DNA from: a bacterium
GTDB lineage: Bacteria; Patescibacteria; Gracilibacteria; 1-14-2-50-48-13
Length of the DNA stretch: 6,006 nucleotides
Direction: 5' to 3'
NCBI GenBank assembly: GCA_030430105.1
Contig: JAUIFW010000061.1
Span: 1-6,006, forward strand
A model generated the notes under the pieces. It did no database searches, was not told the origin of the DNA, and was given only the letters and a program-made list of their open reading frames with translations. Shown piece after piece: positions 1-4,674 of this stretch. The position numbers and the translations under genes are program-made. Numbering within the stretch: position 1 is the stretch's first letter; each line of letters starts with the position of its first letter.

Positions 1-159
1 AGCCACCCGTTTGTCTGGAAGGTCGATGAAGTGTGGTGGTAGGGAGGTCTCTGGAAGAAGGGAGTGATACTGCAATCCGCCGAGGAGACCTAAGGTCAAC
101 CCACCGTGAAAAAGAAGTATGGGAACGAGCTTGGCGCGGGATAGGAACTGGGGTAGCAT
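1..159 (-). CDS. Partial exported or membrane-anchored protein (5' end only)
   Basis: An open frame reads leftward from an ATG at 159-157 to the window edge, giving 53 residues without a stop. The N-terminus (MLPQFLSRAK) has basic residues R8 and K10. A hydrophobic, glycine-rich stretch follows at about residues 11-29 (LVPILLFHGGLTLGLLGGL), then a polar, proline-rich segment containing LPPHFIDLPDKRVA. This is the layout of a signal peptide or N-terminal anchor followed by an extracytoplasmic domain. The other minus-strand frame that stays open here reads as arginine/serine/proline-rich low-quality protein, which makes this frame the likely one. No clear Shine-Dalgarno is seen upstream of the ATG. 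It is divergent from the methylase at 182, with only 22 bp between the two start codons. I do not recognise the family, and 53 residues are too few to assign a function. Confidence 0.55.
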   Translation of the reverse strand, partial: MLPQFLSRAKLVPILLFHGGLTLGLLGGLQYHSLLPETSLPPHFIDLPDKRVA

Positions 160-181
160 ACTGCCGATTTACCGAAAAACT

Positions 182-1438
182 ATGTATGGAGCTATTGTAG
201 GGCATCAGCCGGTCCTTAGTGTGATTGAACTGTTGTCTGTGACGAAGAACGAAGAGCCGTTCCTTGTGGATAGGGAGTTTGTGTTGTTTGAGAAGGCTGA
301 GTCTCTTCCTAGCTCAGCTCATCGTCTTGGTAGTATACAAAAAGTATTCAAGGTACTAGGCGTTGTGTCTAAATCTTCTGTTGTACAAGATGCACAACAG
401 CTTGTGATGCAGGAAATCCAGGCGAGAGGACTTTCTGCCTGCTCCTATGCGGTTTCTTGTTATGGCCCTCTGAAGTCTTTTCAAAAACCGTTGCTCTTAG
501 AGCTTAAAAAGAGAATGAAGGCTGCTCTTTCTGGGAAGGTGCGATTTGTGCATAAGCGGCTCAATCGCAATGTGGATACGGCGGTCCTCCTTTCTCAGCA
601 TGTTTTAGAAAAGGGGCTAGAGGTTGTCTGTGTACATAAGGGAGCTTCTATCTATGTGGGGGTTACGGAATGGGTGCAGGATATCAATGCCTATACAAAA
701 CGGGATAGTGAGAAACCTGTCCGAGATATGCATGTGGGTCTTTTGCCACCAAAGCTTGCGCAGACGATGTTGAATTTCTCTGGAGTGCAGGCAGGGCAAC
801 GAGTGTGGGATCCCTTTTGTGGTATGGGTACGATTCCAATGGAGGCACTCCTGATGGGCGTACATGTGGACGCTTCGGATGTGGATACTCGTATGGTGGA
901 GGCTAGTCGAACGAATATTGCATGGATGGAGGAGGTTTTGACTTTGGGCTTAGGTCTTGGGTCTCAGGGCTTAGGTCAGGGTGGAGTGGAACCTCAGAGG
1001 GATGTTGACAAGCAGGGAGCTGCATATGAAGTATGGGAGGCGGATGCGCAGCATGCGGAACCTAAGGGGGCTATAGACGTGGTTGTGACGGAAGGGTGGC
1101 TTGGCCATAATTTTGAGGAGGCTCCTTCTCAGCAAGAGCAGGTGCAGGCTGCCGCCGAGGTGGCATTGCTTTGGAAGGCAGTGATCGCACATTGGCGAGA
1201 GGTGCTTCCGAAGGGTACGGTGTGTGTTTGTACGCTGCCTTGGTATCCAGCATCCAAGGAGCGTGTGTTTGATTTGCTTCGAGGAACCTTTAAGCATCTC
1301 GAGATGCGCCCACTACTATCAGATAGTCATACGATTGCTGGTTTGCCCGGTAGTGTAATGTATACAAAGGACGGAACGTATCTCTATACAAGAGGGAAGC
1401 AATTCGTAGGCAGGGAAATAGTACGCTTTGCGTTGTAG
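182..1438 (+). CDS. Trm11/TrmG10-like (THUMP-associated) RNA methyltransferase
   Basis: Predicted cytoplasmic SAM-dependent RNA methylase of the UPF0020/Trm11-TrmG10 type; known members make N2-methylguanosine in tRNA. From ATG 182 it is 418 residues. Residues 1-20 (MYGAIVGHQPVLSVIELLSV) match the typical N-terminus of this family; THUMP-like sequence would occupy roughly 60-165. The Rossmann part starts at the motif X-like YTKRDSEKPVRDMHVGLLPP (171-190), then motif I VWDPFCGMGTIPMEAL (208-223), motif II ASDVD (231-235) and motif III EADA (286-289). Motif IV, normally DPPYG-like, reads VVTEGWLG (301-308), so the usual catalytic Asp-Pro-Pro is missing and the exact substrate is uncertain. A glycine/glutamine-rich insertion lies at about 255-281. 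The in-frame ATG at 119 would add 21 residues (MGTSLARDRNWGS...) unlike the family and would overlap the divergent gene at 159, so 182 is preferred. No clear ribosome binding site precedes either start. Confidence 0.85.
   Translation: MYGAIVGHQPVLSVIELLSVTKNEEPFLVDREFVLFEKAESLPSSAHRLGSIQKVFKVLGVVSKSSVVQDAQQLVMQEIQARGLSACSYAVSCYGPLKSFQKPLLLELKKRMKAALSGKVRFVHKRLNRNVDTAVLLSQHVLEKGLEVVCVHKGASIYVGVTEWVQDINAYTKRDSEKPVRDMHVGLLPPKLAQTMLNFSGVQAGQRVWDPFCGMGTIPMEALLMGVHVDASDVDTRMVEASRTNIAWMEEVLTLGLGLGSQGLGQGGVEPQRDVDKQGAAYEVWEADAQHAEPKGAIDVVVTEGWLGHNFEEAPSQQEQVQAAAEVALLWKAVIAHWREVLPKGTVCVCTLPWYPASKERVFDLLRGTFKHLEMRPLLSDSHTIAGLPGSVMYTKDGTYLYTRGKQFVGREIVRFAL
946..977 (+). repeat. In-frame 21-bp tandem duplication in the methylase
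   Basis: The 11-mer GGGCTTAGGTC occurs at 946-956 and again at 967-977, exactly 21 bp (7 codons) apart. It encodes the glycine-rich GLGLGSQGLGQGG insertion between motifs II and III of the methylase. The period preserves the reading frame, so this looks like a slippage-generated loop expansion at the protein surface. Confidence 0.6.
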
Positions 1439-1490
1439 GGGATCTGCTTTGGATGATCAGAGCAATCTTCATCCTTATGAGGTGATCTGC

Positions 1491-1553
1491 GAACAGCGAG
1501 TAGTGAAAAGTGAATAGTGCACAGTGAACAGTGATGAGTAACCAGTAATCAAC
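1491..1553. repeat. Degenerate 7-bp tandem repeat array, consensus GAACAGT
   Basis: Nine consecutive heptamers can be read: GAACAGC, GAGTAGT, GAAAAGT, GAATAGT, GCACAGT, GAACAGT, GATGAGT, AACCAGT, AATCAAC. Copies decay toward the right end. The array lies in the 198-bp gap between the methylase stop and the next start and is not coding. Short AGTGAA-type tandem repeats of this kind occur between genes in several bacterial groups (general knowledge). Here the CAGTGAAC spanning units 5 and 6 also serves as the left arm of the terminator that follows. Confidence 0.7.
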
Positions 1554-1574
1554 TCTTCGTTCACTGCTTTTTTT
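1522..1574 (+). terminator. Rho-independent terminator after the methylase gene
   Basis: CAGTGAAC (1522-1529) pairs perfectly with GTTCACTG (1559-1566), followed by C and seven consecutive T (1568-1574). A second inner stem, GAGT (1536-1539) with ACTC (1552-1555), can shorten the otherwise 29-nt loop. The left arm comes from the heptamer array, so neighbouring repeat units offer alternative left arms. It lies 84 nt downstream of the methylase stop codon and just upstream of the promoter of the next gene, insulating the two transcription units. Confidence 0.6.
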
Positions 1575-1582
1575 CTGACGTG

Positions 1583-1611
1583 TTTACAAATGCTAAATTT
1601 TATGCTATTAT
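1583..1611 (+). promoter_or_regulatory. Sigma70-type promoter of the surface-protein gene
   Basis: The -35 TTTACA (1583-1588, one mismatch to consensus) is followed by a 17-bp spacer and the -10 TATTAT (1606-1611, one mismatch). TGC directly before the -10 gives an extended -10 (TGn). Transcription would begin near 1618, leaving a leader of about 19 nt before the GTG start at 1637. The short leader contains CAGGA, a weak Shine-Dalgarno placed only about 4 nt from the start. Confidence 0.65.
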
Positions 1612-1636
1612 ATTATGTTAGATTTTCACAGGATGC

Positions 1637-2692
1637 GTGAAGGATTTCCTTTATACCTACATTTTAACTCCAATGACGGGGGCTACGCTGCTCTTTGGGT
1701 ATATTGTTTTAGCCCTCTTTTTTCCTGTGGTAAGCGCAATGGATCTCTATGCATTGTATAGTATGGATACGGATCATGATGGTATTGTGGATAGCATGGA
1801 GGAGCGCTATGGGACGAATCCTCTCTTGATTGACACGGATGGAGATGGATTTACTGATAGGGAGGAGCTTTTTGACTACGGGACTGATCCGCAGCAGGGG
1901 ACGCCAAGGCTTTTTGATGAGGATGAACAAGCGAGAATTCTCTCTCTTCCTCCTTCTTTTCGTCTCCTTGGGGATGCGTTGTTTGTAAAAGGAGTTGTAA
2001 AGGAGCAGGGAAATACAGCGGAAGATGAGGAAGAGGGGAAGTTTAGTTCCCAGGAAATTGTTTCTCTAGAGTTTAGTACGATACATGGATCGTTGCAGGA
2101 GAGTGTGTATGCGGATGAGCGCGGGGTTTTTGTAGAAAATGTGGATTTGCATGCTTTGTGTAGGGATACGGATGTTGAGGTGCAGCTTTCTATAGATTCT
2201 CAGCTTCAGAGAATATTTACTATGGACTGTTCGATGCCAGCGTATGAGCGAGTGGTTTCAGATATTCGTCTTGGCGGAGACATTTGGTACCCTGGAAGTG
2301 AAAAGGAGATCGAGATATCTGAGCAGTCAGATGTGGCCTTATCCTTTCAGTTGCCTGCGAAGGTTATGGCTCATGTGTCTTTTCATAGTCTGGTGACAAG
2401 TAGTAGCTTTGTACATGATGCGGAGTGGCGTGGTGTGACGTTTGTGCCAGGTAAGCGTATGTATGATGGAGCGCATAAGGTGACACTTCAACTCTACGAT
2501 GAAAAGGAGGGGCTTCTTTATGCGCCTCTTGAAATTCCCTTTGAAAAAACGCCTTCGGTGTCTATGGCAGTATTGAGTGCAACGGCGCTCTATTCTGATG
2601 TGGCGCTACTCTTTGGTATGAGTGTCGCGTTTTCAGGGGCTGTATACGTGCGAGTGCTCAGGCGGAAGATGGGACTTCGAAGCGGAGAATAA
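1637..2692 (+). CDS. Secreted, membrane-anchored surface protein with thrombospondin type-3 calcium repeats
   Basis: A 351-residue protein starting at GTG 1637; an ATG four bases earlier is in another frame that does not stay open. Residues 13-34 form a hydrophobic signal segment ending in VVSA, a good signal peptidase I site before M35. Two calcium-binding thrombospondin type-3/EF-hand-like loops follow: DTDHDGIVDSMEE (44-56) and DTDGDGFTDREE (66-77), each with the alternating Asp ligands and a downstream acidic residue, plus the typical YGTNP and YGTDP linkers. Residues 80-300 look beta-rich and hydrophilic, with an acidic patch at 129-133 and two cysteines (C175, C198) that could form a disulfide. 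A C-terminal hydrophobic segment (about 316-338) precedes a basic tail (RVLRRK), giving a type I topology with the calcium repeats outside. The ligand or partner is unknown. It has its own promoter and stands alone as a transcription unit. Confidence 0.8.
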   Translation: MKDFLYTYILTPMTGATLLFGYIVLALFFPVVSAMDLYALYSMDTDHDGIVDSMEERYGTNPLLIDTDGDGFTDREELFDYGTDPQQGTPRLFDEDEQARILSLPPSFRLLGDALFVKGVVKEQGNTAEDEEEGKFSSQEIVSLEFSTIHGSLQESVYADERGVFVENVDLHALCRDTDVEVQLSIDSQLQRIFTMDCSMPAYERVVSDIRLGGDIWYPGSEKEIEISEQSDVALSFQLPAKVMAHVSFHSLVTSSSFVHDAEWRGVTFVPGKRMYDGAHKVTLQLYDEKEGLLYAPLEIPFEKTPSVSMAVLSATALYSDVALLFGMSVAFSGAVYVRVLRRKMGLRSGE

Positions 2693-2699
2693 AATTCTC

Positions 2700-2727
2700 T
2701 TGCTTCCATGGATGCACTTCTTATACT
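2700..2727 (+). promoter_or_regulatory. Probable tRNA-Asn promoter
   Basis: TTGCTT (2700-2705) as -35 lies 16 bp upstream of TATACT (2722-2727) as -10, which differs from TATAAT at one position. The start would fall near 2734, about 20 nt before the mature tRNA 5' end, as expected for a tRNA gene with a short processed leader. Confidence 0.5.
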
Positions 2728-2732
2728 AGGGG

Positions 2733-2747
2733 AGCCTTATTAAGGCT
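2733..2747. promoter_or_regulatory. Palindrome in the tRNA leader
   Basis: AGCCTTA (2733-2739), a central T, then TAAGGCT (2741-2747) form a perfect inverted repeat at the predicted transcription start of tRNA-Asn. In RNA it gives a 6-bp hairpin with a 3-nt loop just ahead of the acceptor stem. It could help RNase P processing or bind a protein as DNA. The sequence alone does not decide. Confidence 0.4.
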
Positions 2748-2753
2748 ACGTGT

Positions 2754-2828
2754 TCCGAGATAGCTCAGCGGTAGAGCACCCGGCTGTTAACCGGTAGGCC
2801 GTGGGTTCGAATCCCACTCTCGGAGCCA
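2754..2828 (+). tRNA. trnN: tRNA-Asn (anticodon GTT), CCA encoded
   Basis: Complete cloverleaf of 75 nt. The acceptor stem TCCGAGA (2754-2760) pairs fully with TCTCGGA (2818-2824), with discriminator G2825 and encoded CCA (2826-2828). The D stem is GCTC/GAGC. The anticodon arm is CCCGG-CTGTTAA-CCGGT with GTT at 2786-2788, which decodes AAC/AAU as asparagine. The T arm is GTGGG-TTCGAAT-CCCAC (2801-2817). The outermost pair of the anticodon stem is C opposed to T, a single mismatch at positions 27-43; everything else is canonical. It is preceded by its own promoter-like sequence. Confidence 0.97.
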
Positions 2829-2857
2829 TGAACCTGAACGAGTGAATGGTTCATGGC
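2825..2857 (+). repeat. 10-bp inverted repeat built on the 3' end of the tRNA
   Basis: GCCATGAACC (2825-2834) and GGTTCATGGC (2848-2857) are perfect reverse complements separated by 13 nt. The left arm begins with the tRNA discriminator base and CCA. In the precursor the hairpin could hold the tRNA 3' end in a stem or mark it for 3' processing. It lacks a T-run on the plus strand, so a classical terminator is unlikely, though the stem could pause polymerase. Confidence 0.7.
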
Positions 2858-2969
2858 AAACCAGTACGTGATTGTGAAGTCTGTTGGTTACAACCAAGAG
2901 GCATGTTTTATGATGTGTGCCTGTAGTCACCTGTATTTTTACAGCTGTTGCTATAAATATTTGTGATTA
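2829..2969. other. Non-coding spacer between tRNA-Asn and the next promoter
   Basis: I see no convincing coding frame here. Besides the inverted repeat joined to the tRNA, there are two small hairpins: TTGGT/ACCAA around TACA (2884-2897), and CTGTA/TACAG around TTTT (2931-2944). Neither is followed by a T-run. The right half becomes strongly AT-rich as it approaches the promoter at 2970. Confidence 0.5.
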
Positions 2970-2997
2970 TTGACAAAATTAATTTACTTATTATAAT
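2970..2997 (+). promoter_or_regulatory. Consensus sigma70-type promoter
   Basis: TTGACA (2970-2975) and TATAAT (2992-2997) are both perfect consensus hexamers with a 16-bp AT-rich spacer. This is the strongest promoter match in the window. Initiation would fall at about 3003-3006. It drives the 273-aa hypothetical gene through a long leader, or possibly a separate small RNA. Confidence 0.8.
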
Positions 2998-3003
2998 AAA
3001 AAA

Positions 3004-3132
3004 TCTTCTGTGGGCGTGGGGGCCAAATTACCTCCAGGTATTTGTCAGAGGACAGTGCGTCATTTGGATCTCGTAGATCTCTTGCTGCCTTGTCCTGTGC
3101 CAAATGTCTCCTTATTTTATTACCATTGGATC
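3004..3132 (+). promoter_or_regulatory. Probable structured 5' leader with mutually exclusive pairings
   Basis: Between the predicted transcription start and ATG 3133 lie about 130 nt rich in inverted repeats. Hairpin P1 spans 3024-3044: CAAA and TACC pair with GGTA and TTTG around TCCA, with one bulged T. GATCT/AGATC (3067-3079) forms a small hairpin. AGGACA (3049-3054) pairs with TGTCCT (3091-3096). CATTTGG (3061-3067) can pair either with CCAAAT inside P1 (3023-3028) or with CCAAATG (3100-3106); the latter crosses the AGGACA/TGTCCT stem as a pseudoknot. A T-rich stretch (CTCCTTATTTTATT, 3109-3122) follows. This resembles a cis-regulatory leader, but I match it to no known riboswitch class. 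The region is also open in frame with the downstream gene from GTG 3010, so it could instead be coding. Confidence 0.4.
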
Positions 3133-3954
3133 ATGAACAACATGTCCTTGGATCAATCAGGTGTTTCTTCTGTATCACACATCGAGAGAGACACGATGCA
3201 TTCATTTTTAAAGGGGCTTCAGTCTGCATATGCTGAGCAGTATGACCTTGTGCAGAAGGGACCATTGTCACGTATTCCTCACCCGTCGCTGTATTGGAGT
3301 AATTCTGATGGGCTAGATGAAGAGGTTCGAAGTCACTTCGATATGGAATCTAGAGAGAAGAATGGGCTTGTACACCGCGTAGTGGATGGTAAGCATGTGA
3401 TTACTCGACTATTTGGGGAGAGAAATGTTCTCTATCCACCGTACATGTCACAATCAATAGGTCTAAAATTTCAATTTCACGATGCCTACACGAGGCTTCT
3501 AGAGAAGGAGTGGATTGATATGCCGGAGAGTGATGAAGTACACTTTGCAATGTCAGGAGTGTACGCTGTGCAGGCGGCTACTCATGAGGTCCTCTATGTG
3601 GACGGATGGTCTTCAGAGGTCCGTGAGGATGGCACGAGGGATTTGGACTACCTTGGGGTTCGGTACACGGTACATTTCCAGGACCCTGTCGAGGAGGGAC
3701 ATAACGCTCGAGAAGAGCCTTTAACGTGTAGGTTTACCCGTGATGCACCTATTTGGTATGCGAGTACCAGACTTGTGGTTGATCCAGAGCATACGGATGA
3801 GATCGTGGAGCTTTCTTACGACCTGGTCGTGGATGGGTACGATGTTCATCTCGATAGGCAGCAAGGGCGGCGATATGCTATCCTTGATGCTAAGAATCTT
3901 TTTGTGATGGATGAACAAAATGACTCAAAGACTCTTGAGCTTCGCGCTTGGTAG
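3133..3954 (+). CDS. Hypothetical protein, 273 aa, acidic and soluble
   Basis: I do not recognise this family. From ATG 3133 the protein has 273 residues, no signal peptide and no membrane segment, so it is probably cytosolic. Landmarks are ISxPHPSLYW-like sequence (RIPHPSLYWSN, 48-57), VDGKHVITRLFGERNVLYPPYM (84-105), a tryptophan/aspartate-rich middle (VLYVDGWSSEVREDG, 153-167), and a strand-rich C-terminal half ending LELRAW. One cysteine (C199) is present, so a zinc site is unlikely. Start choice is uncertain. GTG 3010 would give 314 residues but lies only about 5 nt after the predicted transcription start, and its extra 41 residues (cysteine- and proline-rich) look unlike the rest. ATG 3142 and ATG 3196 (preceded by GAGAGAG) are further options. 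No good Shine-Dalgarno precedes 3133. It is driven by the consensus promoter at 2970. Confidence 0.7.
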   Translation: MNNMSLDQSGVSSVSHIERDTMHSFLKGLQSAYAEQYDLVQKGPLSRIPHPSLYWSNSDGLDEEVRSHFDMESREKNGLVHRVVDGKHVITRLFGERNVLYPPYMSQSIGLKFQFHDAYTRLLEKEWIDMPESDEVHFAMSGVYAVQAATHEVLYVDGWSSEVREDGTRDLDYLGVRYTVHFQDPVEEGHNAREEPLTCRFTRDAPIWYASTRLVVDPEHTDEIVELSYDLVVDGYDVHLDRQQGRRYAILDAKNLFVMDEQNDSKTLELRAW

Positions 3955-3977
3955 TGCGGTTTTGTATCTGCATGTAG

Positions 3978-4013
3978 CACATACTTGGAGGTGTTCAAGC
4001 CTCCTTGTATGTG
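3978..4013 (+). promoter_or_regulatory. Intergenic stem-loop between two genes
   Basis: CACATAC (3978-3984) pairs with GTATGTG (4007-4013), and GGAGG (3987-3991) pairs with CCTCC (4000-4004). A symmetric TT/TT internal loop separates the two helices, and the terminal loop is 8 nt. It begins 24 nt after the preceding stop and ends 35 nt before the methyltransferase start. There is no T-run after it, so it may stabilise the upstream mRNA end, pause polymerase or be a weak terminator. The stem also holds a GGAGG, too far from a start to act as a ribosome site. Confidence 0.5.
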
Positions 4014-4048
4014 TATAAAGAATATATAGTACCTGTAACTGGCTTATT

Positions 4049-4633
4049 ATGAGTAAAACTTGGCAAGAATTTGTAGATAGTACGAAAGACATGCCTCCAA
4101 AGCCCTTGTTGGTAAATGCACTTGCCTACCTTGGTGAGCGCAAAGATGCTGTTGATCTTGGTGCTGGCTCATTGACCGATTCAAAGTACCTGGTTGCACA
4201 GGGATTTGCTCATGTGACGGCTGTGGATAAGGAAGCGTATGTGGAAGATGCCACAGCTATGTTCCCAGAGGGGACATTTAGGTACCTTGTTTCTAGCTTT
4301 GAGGAACTTTCGCTTCCAGAACAAAGTGCGGATTTGATCAATGCACAGTACTCACTGCCTTTTACAAGGAAGGAGGCGTTCCCGGAGCTATTTGGGATAC
4401 TTACTAGAGCCCTTCGAGAGGGGGGTGTGTTTGTAGGGCAGTTGTTTGGTCCCAAGGATGATTGGAGCTCTACGATGCCTCATGCTACTTTTTTTACTCG
4501 CTCTGAAGTAGAGGGGTATCTGGAAGGCTATGAAGTTTTGGTTTTGGACGAGAGGGAGGCTGATGGAACGCTTGTGAATGGGCAGAAAAAGCATTGGCAT
4601 TTGTATGACATTATTGCTCGGAAGAGATCGTAG
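4049..4633 (+). CDS. Class I SAM-dependent methyltransferase (Methyltransf_11/TehB-like)
   Basis: A 194-residue protein with a small, complete Rossmann methyltransferase core; small-molecule or unknown substrate, cytosolic. Motif I is VDLGAGSLTDS (35-45), the glycine-rich SAM loop. The acidic ribose-binding residue is D60 in VTAVDKEA (56-63). ADLINAQYSLPF (94-105) is motif IV, of the INAxxxLPF form seen in a group of short uncharacterised bacterial methyltransferases. LREGGVFVGQLFG (122-134) follows, and the C-terminus has GQKKHWHLYDIIARK (178-192), also typical of that group from memory. Length is normal for the group, so it appears intact. ATG 4049 has no clear Shine-Dalgarno; the AT-rich stretch TATAAAGAATATATAGT just upstream may contain a -10 but no good -35. 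It lies 94 bp after the hypothetical gene on the same strand, so co-transcription is possible. A terminator follows 11 nt after the stop. Confidence 0.85.
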   Translation: MSKTWQEFVDSTKDMPPKPLLVNALAYLGERKDAVDLGAGSLTDSKYLVAQGFAHVTAVDKEAYVEDATAMFPEGTFRYLVSSFEELSLPEQSADLINAQYSLPFTRKEAFPELFGILTRALREGGVFVGQLFGPKDDWSSTMPHATFFTRSEVEGYLEGYEVLVLDEREADGTLVNGQKKHWHLYDIIARKRS

Positions 4634-4644
4634 ATACCATTGTA

Positions 4645-4674
4645 AAAAGCCGACACCTAGGTGTCGGCTTTTGT
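4645..4674. terminator. Bidirectional Rho-independent terminator (perfect palindrome)
   Basis: Positions 4645-4672 are a perfect 28-bp palindrome with arms AAAAGCCGACACC and GGTGTCGGCTTTT around a central TA. The stem is GC-rich and ends in TTTT on the plus strand (TTTTGTTT) and TTTTT on the minus strand, so it can work in both directions. It begins 11 nt after the stop of the plus-strand methyltransferase and ends 2 nt before the stop codon of the minus-strand gene, serving both convergent genes. Confidence 0.9.

Noticed and set aside
132..162. Promoter for the methylase (TTGGCG, CATACT)
   Set aside because: The 19-bp spacing and poor hexamers are not better than chance.
119..181. ATG 119 as the methylase start
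   Set aside because: The added residues do not resemble the family N-terminus, and the region overlaps a better-looking minus-strand gene start.
971..1297. 108-residue minus-strand frame
   Set aside because: It is the antisense shadow of the methylase catalytic domain, rich in Arg/His/Leu as such shadows often are.
1491..1553. CRISPR array
   Set aside because: Units are 7 bp, contiguous and degenerate, with no spacers.
2754..2857. tRNA 3' end as an integration (att) site of a mobile element
   Set aside because: No second copy of the tRNA 3' end and no integrase gene are seen in the window.
3010..3132. GTG 3010 as the start of the hypothetical protein
   Set aside because: It lies about 5 nt from the predicted transcription start, and its peptide is unlike the rest. 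It cannot be fully excluded if the mRNA is leaderless.
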